From JAXLWB01 sp046328715 (GTDB taxonomy: Bacteria > Chloroflexota > Anaerolineae > Caldilineales > Caldilineaceae), in contig JAXLWB010000013.1 in NCBI GenBank assembly GCA_046328715.1, forward strand, positions 1-64,000: DNA of 64,000 nt. Direction: 5' to 3'. The position numbers and the translations under genes were made by a program. This document shows, piece after piece, positions 56,374 through 64,000 of this stretch; within the stretch, counting starts at the first letter, position 1; each line of letters opens with the position of its first letter. The notes under the pieces were generated by a model, which saw only the letters and a program-made list of their open reading frames with translations, had not been told where the DNA came from and searched no databases.

Positions 56374-57375
56374 ATGATACTCAATACGATTTCAACCGGA
56401 TCCACTTTATCCCAAAGCGAAGTATCGTCTGTACAAGGGAAGCCACTTTTGCGCAAGTCGTGGGAATTCAACAAGGGGTTGATGGTAAGCACGCTCTTTA
56501 GCCTTGTCTTAATTCCCTTCGTATTACTGGCGATGTGGCTCGACCCGGTGACGATTACAGGAGTCAATGGCTGGATTAAGCCACTCAAGTTCTTGATTTC
56601 CACTGCCATTTACACTAGTACCCTCTTCTGGATGCTGACCTATGTGCAAGGGTGGCGGCGCTATGTACAACTAACTGCCTGGTTTGTCGGCTTGGCGTTG
56701 ATCGTCGAAAACAGTCTTATCATTGTGCAGGTGTTGCGCGGCACAACCAGCCATTTCAACGTGAGTACGGTCTTTGATGGGATTGTCTTTAGCACAATGG
56801 GAATGCTGATCTTTACCCTGGCTTTTCTCAATTTGCTGGTGGCGATTCGCCTTGTTTTCCAAAAGATGGAAGATCGTGTCTTTGCTTGGTCACTGCGCTT
56901 AGGGCTGTTGACGACTGTGGCTGGCATGTTGGTGGCAATGTTGATGACGACACCAACCGCAGCGCAAATGGATCGAGTAAGGAAAACGGGTGAAATGCCC
57001 GTGGTCGGTGCGCATAGTGTGGGTGTCGCCGATGGAGGCCCTGGTTTGCCACTTGTCGGTTGGAGCACGGAAGGCGGCGATCTCCGCATTCCTCACTTTA
57101 TTGGCCTCCATGCCATGCAGATCATTCCGTTGGTAGGCTGGCTGCTGACACGACGTCGTTCACAGCAGCGCTGGGGTGAGGGGCAACGATTGGCATTGGT
57201 TTGGACTGCGGGATTGGGCTATGTGGGTTTGTTCGGGTTGCTCACCTGGCAGGCGCTGCGCGGACAATCGATTATTGCGCCGGACGGTCTGACAGGAGTA
57301 GCGTTTGCAGGGTTGTTGGCACTCCTGGCAATTTCAACTATCTTGGTGCTCAATCGTAAACCAACAGAGGCTTAA
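56374..57375 (+). CDS. Unknown integral membrane protein (8 helices)
   Basis: A 333-aa membrane protein with about eight helices (for example GLMVSTLFSLVLIPFVLLAM, FLISTAIYTSTLFWMLTYV, HFIGLHAMQIIPLVGWLLT). His residues in HFIGLHAMQ and a polar loop with GLPLVGWSTEGGDLRIPH might bind a cofactor such as heme. I do not recognise the family. AGGAG precedes ATG 56374 at 9 bases. Second gene of the TetR-controlled operon. Confidence 0.75.
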   Translation: MILNTISTGSTLSQSEVSSVQGKPLLRKSWEFNKGLMVSTLFSLVLIPFVLLAMWLDPVTITGVNGWIKPLKFLISTAIYTSTLFWMLTYVQGWRRYVQLTAWFVGLALIVENSLIIVQVLRGTTSHFNVSTVFDGIVFSTMGMLIFTLAFLNLLVAIRLVFQKMEDRVFAWSLRLGLLTTVAGMLVAMLMTTPTAAQMDRVRKTGEMPVVGAHSVGVADGGPGLPLVGWSTEGGDLRIPHFIGLHAMQIIPLVGWLLTRRRSQQRWGEGQRLALVWTAGLGYVGLFGLLTWQALRGQSIIAPDGLTGVAFAGLLALLAISTILVLNRKPTEA

Positions 57376-57377
57376 AC

Positions 57378-57833
57378 ATGCTACTACGTGATACAGTTCT
57401 CGCATACCTGCATTTCATCTCGATCCTGGCAACAGCCTCAGTACTCGTTGCGGAAGCGGCACTCTGTATGCCAGGATTGGATGAGAAACGGCTACGGGTT
57501 TTGAGTAGACTCGATCTTTGGTATCTCTTCATTGCACTTGCAACATTGGCGTCAGGGTTTTCGCGAGCCATTTGGGGCGCAAAGGGCTGGAGTTTTTACG
57601 CTCACAATCCTATTTTCTGGGTAAAAATTAGCCTCTTTGTTGTCGTAGGCTTAATTTCAATCGTCCCAACCCTACGTTTCATCCGCTGGAGCAAAGAGAT
57701 GAATACTGCCCCCACTCCGACTGTACAAGAAAACGAGGTGAGATCGATGAGCCGCTACATCAGGGCTGAGTTGATTGTCTTGGCATTCATTCCCTTGATG
57801 GCTACGCTGATGGCGCGTGGATTTGGATATTAA
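57378..57833 (+). CDS. DUF2214 membrane protein
   Basis: A 151-aa protein with four helices and the DUF2214 pattern (LAYLHFISILATASVLVAEA, RLDLWYLFIALATLASGFSR, and the C-terminal RAELIVLAFIPLMATLMARG). Function unknown. Its ATG comes 2 bases after the previous stop codon, so it is coupled to that gene. Confidence 0.8.
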   Translation: MLLRDTVLAYLHFISILATASVLVAEAALCMPGLDEKRLRVLSRLDLWYLFIALATLASGFSRAIWGAKGWSFYAHNPIFWVKISLFVVVGLISIVPTLRFIRWSKEMNTAPTPTVQENEVRSMSRYIRAELIVLAFIPLMATLMARGFGY

Positions 57834-57903
57834 AGTAAAGCAGGCTGTGCAGGATACAAAAGGGAAGTCACAAGTGATCCGTGACTTTGGATGGAGGGTT
57901 CGC

Positions 57904-58476
57904 ATGAAAGCGGTAATTCTTGATGGAAGTCACACTGGCCAAAGTATGATTGATCTACTGGGAGACAGAATCAGGGAGCAGTTCGTAGATCATCAGTGGA
58001 CAGTGGATAGAATTGTTCTACGCGAGGAAAAGGTCGCCTATTGTCTGGGCTGCTTCGAGTGTTGGACCAAGTCACCCGGACTGTGCCGGATCGAGGATGC
58101 GGGGCGTGATGTCGCTGCCGAGGTGATCAACAGTGACTTGGTGATCTTTCTGACACCGATCACCTTTGGCGGCTACTCCTCACAGTTGAAGAAAGTAGTA
58201 GATCGGTTGATCTGTCTCGTTTCGCCCTTTTTCACTCGGATCGAAGGTGAAGTTCATCATCGAGCACGTTATCAACATTATCCTGCGCTCTTTGGAGTCG
58301 GCGTTCTAGCGCAGAGTGACCTGGAACAAGGGCAACTTTTCGGCGAACTCATTCAGCGTAACAGCATCAATCTGCACGCGCCTGTGCATGGAAGTTACGT
58401 AGTCGACAAGTCACACGATGACACAGCCCAATTCGCAGCCACCCTCACCTCTTGGATTGCCCAGACGGAGGTATAA
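57904..58476 (+). CDS. Flavodoxin-fold NAD(P)H oxidoreductase (first)
   Basis: A 190-aa protein of the NADPH-dependent FMN reductase / WrbA-like fold. It has VILDGSHTGQSMIDLLGD, the Cys pair CLGCFECWTKSPGLCRIEDA, and VIFLTPITFGGYSSQLKKVV for flavin binding. The start is ATG 57904, with GGAGG 6 bases upstream. It follows DUF2214 by about 70 bp and is followed directly by the second reductase. Confidence 0.87.
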   Translation: MKAVILDGSHTGQSMIDLLGDRIREQFVDHQWTVDRIVLREEKVAYCLGCFECWTKSPGLCRIEDAGRDVAAEVINSDLVIFLTPITFGGYSSQLKKVVDRLICLVSPFFTRIEGEVHHRARYQHYPALFGVGVLAQSDLEQGQLFGELIQRNSINLHAPVHGSYVVDKSHDDTAQFAATLTSWIAQTEV

Positions 58477-58478
58477 CT

Positions 58479-59192
58479 ATGAACGAGCAAATCAATTCTA
58501 CCCTTCAGCGACGGACGCTGCTCCTGGTTGGCAGTGCCAAGAAAGAACATGAAAGCACGTCCGAAGCGTTGGGAAGTTTTCTACTTGACCAATTAGCAGC
58601 CCAGGATTTTGCGACCGATACACGCTATGTTCATCGTGCCCTGCGCACTCACGAACGTAGCGCAGAGTTATTAGACACCATCGACGCCGCCGATCTCGTT
58701 GTGCTGGCCTTCCCGCTCTACGTGGACAGCCTGCCTTATCTGGTGACCAAGGCGTTAGAGATGATTGCCGAGGATCGTCAAAGACGAGCTACGCCGCGCA
58801 GACCACAATTTGTGGCAATTGCCAATTGTGGTTTTCCCGAAGCAAACCATAATGACGTTGCGTTGGCGATTTGTCGTTGCTTCGCCCAAGAAGCAAATTT
58901 GCAATGGGCCGGTGGATTGGCCCTGGGTAGTGGCGGTGTGATCGGCGGGCAAACCTTGGCCGAAGCAGGTGGAGTGGCCAATATAGTGCGTCAAGCCTTG
59001 ACCCTCGCAGCCGACGCCCTCGCCCGCCAGCAAGCGATTCCAGAAGAAGCGATCACGCTGCTCGCCAAGCCGCTCATCCCTTATGCCATGTACACGACGA
59101 TAGCTGGTATCGGCTGGCGCGTTCAAGCCTTGAAGAATCACGTCTATACCAAGCTAAATGACCAACCCTTACGGGACTATCAGACAGCCTAA
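58479..59192 (+). CDS. Flavodoxin-fold oxidoreductase (second)
   Basis: A 237-aa protein with LLLVGSAKKEHESTSEALGS at the start (phosphate-binding loop-like), then VVLAFPLYVDSLPYLVTKAL and a longer C-terminal tail than usual. It is probably an FMN-binding oxidoreductase. The start ATG is 2 bases after the previous stop codon, with GGAGG 7 bases upstream, so the two reductases are translationally coupled and may form a pair. Confidence 0.8.
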   Translation: MNEQINSTLQRRTLLLVGSAKKEHESTSEALGSFLLDQLAAQDFATDTRYVHRALRTHERSAELLDTIDAADLVVLAFPLYVDSLPYLVTKALEMIAEDRQRRATPRRPQFVAIANCGFPEANHNDVALAICRCFAQEANLQWAGGLALGSGGVIGGQTLAEAGGVANIVRQALTLAADALARQQAIPEEAITLLAKPLIPYAMYTTIAGIGWRVQALKNHVYTKLNDQPLRDYQTA

Positions 59193-59324
59193 AACGCCAC
59201 AAATGTAGCCGCAGATGATGCAGATTGTGCAGATAATGAGCGGAATTTGGCAATCCAAAAATCCGGCTCGTATCAGCAAAACCCGCATGATCCGCAATGC
59301 TACTTTCTCATCAGGATTTGCATC

Positions 59325-59759
59325 ATGACAATGACACTTTTCCAACTCGCCAACCTTTACATCATGCCCTTTTGGCTGCTCATGATCTTTCTGCCCCATT
59401 GGGCGTGGACCCGGCGCATCATTGGCTCGCTCTGGTTTATTGCGCCGCTGGCGTTGGTTTATCTTGTGCTGATTGTGCCACAGTTAGGTGGCGGTTTGGT
59501 CGGCGATCTTTTGAACCCGACCCTTGATGGACTTGCAAAATTATTGGGCAGCCCAGCAGGCGTGGCGGTCGGCTGGGTGCACTTCCTCGCCTTTGACCTC
59601 TTCGTCGGGCGCTGGGAATACCTCGACAGCCGCGACAAAAAGATCAGCGCCTGGCTTGCGTCGCCTTGTATCTTTTTGACCCTCATGTTCGGCCCAATCG
59701 GTTTTCTGGTCTATCTACTCGTCAGTACTGTCTTGGGAAGTCGCACACAAGGAGCATGA
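59325..59759 (+). CDS. ABA4-like membrane protein
   Basis: A 144-aa protein with four helices and the ABA4 (neoxanthin synthase-like) pattern: LFQLANLYIMPFWLLMIFLP, GWVHFLAFDLFVGRWEYLDS and MFGPIGFLVYLLV. In plants the family acts on carotenoids; in bacteria the role is unknown. AGGA precedes ATG 59325. Last gene of the TetR-controlled cluster. Confidence 0.82.
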   Translation: MTMTLFQLANLYIMPFWLLMIFLPHWAWTRRIIGSLWFIAPLALVYLVLIVPQLGGGLVGDLLNPTLDGLAKLLGSPAGVAVGWVHFLAFDLFVGRWEYLDSRDKKISAWLASPCIFLTLMFGPIGFLVYLLVSTVLGSRTQGA

Positions 59760-59838
59760 AAGTAGCCCCTTACTAACGTGCGGGGCTCTGAAAGAGTGCC
59801 ACTCGTTAACCATTCACCATTGACCATTCACCATTCCT
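59758..59838. repeat. Family H half and CATTCACCATT repeat
   Basis: CCCTTACTAACGTGCGGGGCTCTG is followed by AACCATTCACCATTGACCATTC, between convergent genes. A related CATTCACCATTCC copy is at 61625-61645. Confidence 0.5.
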
Positions 59839-61615
59839 ACGGCCCCCAACTCACCATCTGCTCGGCACCGAAAGAATAGGTAAACTCGACTTCGATGGGC
59901 AGGAGTCGTTGGTTGCTGCCGTCGGCGTTCATCACCCACAGGTGCCAGGGTCCAGCAGATTCGTAAGAATTGCGGTTGCTAAGGTAAACGATCTGCTGAC
60001 CATCCGGGCTCCAGGCGGGCGAGACATTGCTCGGCAGCGCATCGACCATGACGGTGGCGAGTGAGGTTAGCGCAGCCATGCCTGAGCCGTCGGGATTAAT
60101 GCCGAAGATCTGCCAATGACCGCCATGGGAATATTGGAAGACGATGCGTCCACCATTCGGCTGCTGGTCGGGGTCAATATAGTTGCCGACTTGTATATCC
60201 TGAGCAATGCGTTGACTGTCGGCGTTCGGCTGGTCGTCGGTGCGTTGTAGGCCGTTGTCTGATTGATAGACGATGCCGCCATTGCTCCAATCCGGTGCAC
60301 CAGCCATGCCTTTGGAGGCGATGTCGCGAAACTCGCCGTTGTCGAGCCGCACGCGAGATAATGTGAAGAAATATTGGCGACTGTTCGGCAGATCCTTGAT
60401 CGCCTTCTCGGTGATTTGGCCACCTTGTAACTCTTCGGGCAGCAGATCGAGGATGGCCGAATCGGGCATGCAGACTTTGCCTTGTAGAATACGGCAGTCG
60501 GTGTAACCATTGCTGCGCGTAAAGACAATCTTGCTGCCATCGGGACTCCACTTGGGCGAGCGCAACAACTCTCGATCGTTGTACATCCGCCGTTCGCCGC
60601 TGCCGTCGATGTTGATGACGTACAATCCGCGATCGCCGCCGTCACGGGTAAAGGCCACCAACTTGCCGTCCGGGCTGATGGCAGGGTCGATGCCACCCGT
60701 CAGCGTGCGAAGTGCATCCGTAGCGAGGTTGTAGACGTAGATCGTGCCACCTGCACGATCCTGAAAGACCAGTGTGCCCGCCAGACCCGTTTTGCCTTTT
60801 GCTCCATTTGAACTTGATGCTGGGGTGGACGTGGCAGTAAGTGTAATTCCGTCGAGACTGGTGGGCGTCGGCAACAAGACAACTGGCTGAGGCGTTGGGG
60901 TGGGCGGTAAATTGGCTGGGATCGCCAGTTGCGCCACCGGAGCACTCAAGGTGATGTATGCTGTAGCGGCCCAGAACAGCTCATCGCTGTTGAAATCGGC
61001 AATCTGCACCCAATCCGATTGCGGACTACGTCCTACTGCACGCCATTCGCTACCAGCGTCAGCCTTGCCAATGATAGCAAAACCAATGCCCGGTCCGCTG
61101 CGCAGATTGAGGCGTGCGGTTTGGCTGATGACTTGGGCCGTGATACCAACCGTGGAGAGGTCTGCTGTTGCAGTTTGCTCGGTTGTGCGAGTAGGCTTGC
61201 TTGGTAACTGCGGCGAAACCGCTGCTTGCGTGGCAGGTGCAGGAATTGTCCCCGGAGCGGCAGGGGTAGCGGTGGCGGCTTCATTGGGTGAAGAGGCTGC
61301 CTCGAATACAGGCAAGCTAGCGGTATCCACCACCAGCAACGAATTGGTAGAAACCCACCCCACTTGTCCCTCTTCGGTGATGACAAAGAGTTGTGAGCTA
61401 TCGGCATTACGCCCTTGGACAATCAACAGCGCACCTGCTGCGATTTGGACATCTTTCGCTTTCCCCGTCTGATCAACCAGCACTGCGCCCTTCGCCCGCA
61501 CCACCGCTATCTTGTTGGCCAACGGCGACTGAGCATACAGCGCACTCGGCACCAGCACGCTCACAAGCAACAAAATGGATAGGATCTGTATCAACCTTTG
61601 TATCTTCATAGTCAC
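59837..61615 (-). CDS. Secreted SH3-like / TolB-propeller protein
   Basis: A 592-aa exported protein with a signal peptide ending near LYA-Q. Two bacterial SH3-like regions follow (residues about 30-105 and 155-220, the second with RLNLRSGPGIGFAIIGKADA), joined by Thr/Pro/Ala linkers, and a C-terminal TolB-type propeller (about 290-590, blades such as KWSPDGSKIVFTRSNG and PAWSPDGQQIVYLSNR). It probably binds other surface components. It lies 30 bp downstream of the MacA-like adaptor and shares its strand, so it may belong to that operon. Confidence 0.85.
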   Translation of the reverse strand: MTMKIQRLIQILSILLLVSVLVPSALYAQSPLANKIAVVRAKGAVLVDQTGKAKDVQIAAGALLIVQGRNADSSQLFVITEEGQVGWVSTNSLLVVDTASLPVFEAASSPNEAATATPAAPGTIPAPATQAAVSPQLPSKPTRTTEQTATADLSTVGITAQVISQTARLNLRSGPGIGFAIIGKADAGSEWRAVGRSPQSDWVQIADFNSDELFWAATAYITLSAPVAQLAIPANLPPTPTPQPVVLLPTPTSLDGITLTATSTPASSSNGAKGKTGLAGTLVFQDRAGGTIYVYNLATDALRTLTGGIDPAISPDGKLVAFTRDGGDRGLYVINIDGSGERRMYNDRELLRSPKWSPDGSKIVFTRSNGYTDCRILQGKVCMPDSAILDLLPEELQGGQITEKAIKDLPNSRQYFFTLSRVRLDNGEFRDIASKGMAGAPDWSNGGIVYQSDNGLQRTDDQPNADSQRIAQDIQVGNYIDPDQQPNGGRIVFQYSHGGHWQIFGINPDGSGMAALTSLATVMVDALPSNVSPAWSPDGQQIVYLSNRNSYESAGPWHLWVMNADGSNQRLLPIEVEFTYSFGAEQMVSWGP

Positions 61616-61643
61616 ATCATTAACCGTTACCCATTCACCATTC

Positions 61644-63353
61644 CTAAGGTCCTACTATGACTCCGCCAAACTGATTGGGCTGCTGATCAAGGAACGAAGA
61701 GACCGTGCCCACAATCATGTCGCTTTCCGTCAGTTCAGGCGAGACAACAACGACCCACTCGCCGCGTGTGATGTCGGTGACTGTGACTTGAATCGAGAGC
61801 GTCTGGTCGCCACGCATCACATCAATCGTGCCGGTCGTTCCTTCCTGGGCAGTGATCGACGTGATCGGCACCAGCCAGCTATTCTCTTGGAGTTGGTTCG
61901 AGCCAATAAAGGTGACCTGGGCACTCATACCTGCACGCATCTTTTGCGAAAGCTCAGAATCACTGACATCGACCACAATTGGGTAGCTGCTCAGTTGCGG
62001 GCCACTGCTAAAGGCTGAACTGTTGCCGCTGCTGTCGGTTGTCAACTCAATCGGCGGAATGCGGGAGACAGTGCCGGTCAACGGCTGTTCGGGTAAGACA
62101 TCCAGCGTGATTGAGACGGGCATTCCTTCATAAATCTTGAGAATGTCAATCTCGCTGACCGAGAGTTTGATCTTAAACTGGCTTGGCGTCGCCACGACTA
62201 CAACCACATCCCCGGCTTTGACCACCTGACCAGGCGTCGCTGATACCTTGACCACCATGCCGTCGATGGGTGCTACCAGATTGCTGGTGCTGAGTAATTT
62301 GGTCCGTATCTCTTCAAACTTGTTGAGCGATTCGAGGACTTTGTTCTCGGTCTCCTGCACCTTGACTGGCGAGGGACCTACCTTGACTTGATCGGCCTTC
62401 TCCTGTGCTTTCATCACGCGCACTTTGGCGGCTTCGATTTGGGCTGGGGTCGCTTGTTGAAAGAGCTTGTTGTAATCGTTCTGCGCCTTGGTAATGGCCA
62501 ATTGCGCCTTGGTCAGTTCAATGTCGGTCGGCGGCTTTTGCGCTTCTTCGTAGGTACGCTTGGCATTTTCCAGGCTCACGGTGGCCGATTGCAGGGCGTT
62601 GGCCGCTGCCTCAGCCTCTTTGTCTCCCTTCCAGGAGATGGCGTCGTAGCCGCTTTGCGCCTGTTGCACGGCTTTTTCGGCTTGCAGGAGAGCAAACCTA
62701 GCCTCGCGCACCTTTTGCGAATTAGGATCGTTGCGTTTGAGCAATTCATCATAGGCAGTCTGCGCTTCGCTCACGGCCAGTTTGGCGCTAGTGATGTCAG
62801 TGGCGGGGGGGCCTTTCTCCAACTTGTCCAACTCTTCCTGCGCGGCTAACAACTCGGCATCGGCCTCCATCTGCGCCAATTCCGAATTCTCTTTGCCCAG
62901 ATCGACCAAGGCTTGGCGCTGCTGGGTTAACTCGATCCAGGCACTGTCGAATTGGGTGGTCAATTTTGAGGTGGAGAGGGAAGCAAGCTCCTGGGTGGTG
63001 CTGACTAAGTCACCTACCGCAATGTTGACAGTGGCCACACTCTCTTCGAAAGGCGCTTTGACTTCGACGACGGTGCGCCACTCTAGTTTGCCGCTGACTT
63101 TGAGGTCAGGCAGAAAATCGACGGCGCGCTGAATTGGCACTGTCGGCGTGATCGGTTGACCAGCATCGGCAGGCATCATCGAGCCATCGGGGCCAACGAT
63201 CATTCCTTCGCCACCGCTCATGGCAGTTGGCTGTAAATAGTTAGAGAGAAACGGAATCGGCAAGCCAAGAAAGTAAGCGCCACCGATCGCCAACAGAGTC
63301 AGGATTAGAAGCGCAATGACCCATCGCCGCCATGTTCGTCGTCGTTTATTCAT
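61644..63353 (-). CDS. MacA/HlyD-like efflux adaptor
   Basis: A 569-aa membrane-fusion protein. An N-terminal membrane helix (RRWVIALLILTLLAIGGAYF) anchors it. A lipoyl/barrel-sandwich half-motif (EVKAPFEESVATVNIAVGDL) is followed by a very long coiled coil (about 150-380), the second half-motif (LVAPIDGMVVKVSATPGQVV) and beta-barrel domains. It links a MacB-type permease to the outer layers of the cell. ATG 63353 is chosen because the upstream part is family D repeat. It lies directly downstream of the MacB-like gene. Confidence 0.88.
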   Translation of the reverse strand: MNKRRRTWRRWVIALLILTLLAIGGAYFLGLPIPFLSNYLQPTAMSGGEGMIVGPDGSMMPADAGQPITPTVPIQRAVDFLPDLKVSGKLEWRTVVEVKAPFEESVATVNIAVGDLVSTTQELASLSTSKLTTQFDSAWIELTQQRQALVDLGKENSELAQMEADAELLAAQEELDKLEKGPPATDITSAKLAVSEAQTAYDELLKRNDPNSQKVREARFALLQAEKAVQQAQSGYDAISWKGDKEAEAAANALQSATVSLENAKRTYEEAQKPPTDIELTKAQLAITKAQNDYNKLFQQATPAQIEAAKVRVMKAQEKADQVKVGPSPVKVQETENKVLESLNKFEEIRTKLLSTSNLVAPIDGMVVKVSATPGQVVKAGDVVVVVATPSQFKIKLSVSEIDILKIYEGMPVSITLDVLPEQPLTGTVSRIPPIELTTDSSGNSSAFSSGPQLSSYPIVVDVSDSELSQKMRAGMSAQVTFIGSNQLQENSWLVPITSITAQEGTTGTIDVMRGDQTLSIQVTVTDITRGEWVVVVSPELTESDMIVGTVSSFLDQQPNQFGGVIVGP

Positions 63354-63357
63354 AGGT

Positions 63358-63436
63358 TGCAAAGTGGCAGCGTGGAAAAGTAAATTCTGACTCTTCAACT
63401 CTTTAACTTTGCCACTTTGCAACTCTGCCGCTTTTT
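63358..63436. repeat. Family D repeat
   Basis: CAAAGTGGCAGCGTGGAAAAG ... CTTTGCCACTTTGCAACTC, filling the space between the MacB-like and MacA-like genes. Confidence 0.6.
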
Positions 63437-64000
63437 TACTCATTCCGCAATGCTTCGATTGGATTGTATTGTGTTGCTCGAATTGCTGGATATAGTCCAA
63501 AAATAATACCACAGGCCACGCTACTCACCGTAGCCAGAATGATCGAGCGCATGTCTATCAAGACCTGGATGCCAGCCATTGACTGGCTGGCGTTGACCAC
63601 TTTATCTAGAAATACGCTGATGCCATAGCTGAGCGCTACGCCGAAAAGACCACCCATGAAACAAACCGCAATCGCCTCTAACAAGAATTGCGCTAAAATA
63701 TCACGGTTTTTGGCCCCGATGGCTTTGCGTAGACCGATCTCACGCGTGCGTTCGCTGATAGAGGCAAGCATAATATTCATAATCCCGATCCCGCCCACCA
63801 CCAGTGCAATCGCTCCAATGCCGCCTAACACCAAGGTAAAACCGCTGTTAAAGCTTTGCATCGTCTCCAGCGCAGTTTGGTCCCCGTAGAATTCAAAATC
63901 ATTGCTTTGGTCTGCCCGCAGCCCATGTAAGAGGCGCAACACTCGCTCCGCTTCGCGTTTGGTTTCGTCTAGATGCGCCACATCTTCCGAAAGCACCTGG
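63436..64000 (-). CDS. MacB-like ABC transporter permease (cut by window edge)
   Basis: The last 188 residues of an FtsX/MacB-type permease. The beginning lies beyond the right edge. Visible are three membrane helices and the MacB signature GGIGIMNIMLASISERTREI followed by GLRKAIGAKNRDIL. The end reads GLYPAIRATQYNPIEALRNE. With the MacA-like adaptor downstream it forms a tripartite-like export or mechanotransmission unit for a peptide, lipid or antibiotic. The ATPase gene is expected outside the window. Confidence 0.9.
   Translation of the reverse strand, partial: QVLSEDVAHLDETKREAERVLRLLHGLRADQSNDFEFYGDQTALETMQSFNSGFTLVLGGIGAIALVVGGIGIMNIMLASISERTREIGLRKAIGAKNRDILAQFLLEAIAVCFMGGLFGVALSYGISVFLDKVVNASQSMAGIQVLIDMRSIILATVSSVACGIIFGLYPAIRATQYNPIEALRNE

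Noticed and set aside
1..64000. CRISPR array
   Set aside because: The palindromic repeats are dispersed singly between genes. No regularly spaced direct repeats with unique spacers and no cas genes are seen.
1..64000. tRNA or rRNA genes and insertion sequences
   Set aside because: I found no TPsiC-loop or anticodon-stem patterns, no rRNA motifs and no transposase-like proteins.

Overview
The window most likely comes from a mesophilic, saccharolytic and respiring Chloroflexota bacterium (Anaerolineae/Caldilineae-like). This rests on a MalT-like LuxR regulator with a small 83-aa companion protein, long Thr/Pro/Ala-rich 'TPTATP' secreted proteins, a deazaflavin-type nitroreductase-fold protein, and intergenic spaces filled with short palindromic repeats. 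The assignment is by gene style only. I see no rRNA, tRNA, CRISPR array or insertion sequence.

Layout. 1-9.5 kb: housekeeping and metabolic genes (RluA-type pseudouridine synthase, aromatic/aspartate aminotransferase, membrane-anchored repeat/WD40 protein, a small PH-like membrane protein, MaoC hydratase, Gfo/Idh/MocA oxidoreductase, CaiB/BaiF CoA-transferase). 9.8-20 kb: DUF4331 secreted protein, Nudix hydrolase, DUF1361 membrane protein, alcohol dehydrogenase, membrane protein, 83-aa protein, LuxR regulator and a kinase/acetyltransferase/DUF3601 mini-operon. 20-26.5 kb: a complete five-gene family-5 (Opp/Dpp-type) ABC importer. 26.9-38 kb: deazaflavin-type reductase, MATE exporter, APH-like kinase, two family 3 beta-glucosidases, two aldo/keto reductases and a LacI regulator; this looks like an oligosaccharide-use region. 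38-46 kb: a Nudix gene, a small unknown gene and a three-gene CHAT protease / NTPase / winged-helix-TPR membrane-protein operon. 46-53.8 kb: S41 lipoprotein protease, Fe-S membrane oxidoreductase resembling ETF:menaquinone reductase, ornithine-cyclodeaminase-like enzyme, second Gfo/Idh enzyme, zinc-ribbon membrane peptide, phasin. 53.9-59.8 kb: heme A synthase and a TetR-controlled operon of DUF4188, membrane, DUF2214, two flavodoxin-fold reductases and an ABA4-like protein. 59.8-64 kb: SH3/TolB-propeller protein, MacA-like adaptor and a MacB-like permease cut by the window edge.

The most interesting object is the CHAT operon (39066-45906). A caspase-like CHAT protease and a separate NTPase carry the same 31-residue Gly/Ile/Asn-rich motif (ungapped, 14 identities): at the protease C-terminus and as an insert inside the NTPase. 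The winged-helix domain that normally follows a STAND NTPase sits at the start of the next gene, which also carries membrane helices and TPRs. This looks like a split STAND signalling complex with a protease effector, a possible regulated-death or antiphage system.

Regulation visible in the sequence: a consensus promoter with a perfect LacI operator in front of the lacI gene, with a near copy before an aldo/keto reductase; a consensus promoter and two matching 13-bp TetR-type operators in front of the TetR gene and its target operon; promoters for the CHAT operon, the LuxR gene and the ABC importer; and two probably leaderless genes.

Dispersed repeat families used below: A, GAGATTGGGAGATT type; B, ACAGTGGACAGTAGG type; C, GTCATTCTGAG ... 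CTCAGAATGAC; D, GAAAAGTTGAAGAGT type; E, AACTGGTAATTAC type; F, about 140 bp bounded by CCACCCTAACCCTCCCC; G, CTTCCGAGGAGGGCATG; H, CCCCGCACGTCAGTAAGGG. Several of these, or relatives of them, also lie in frame inside protein-coding genes.
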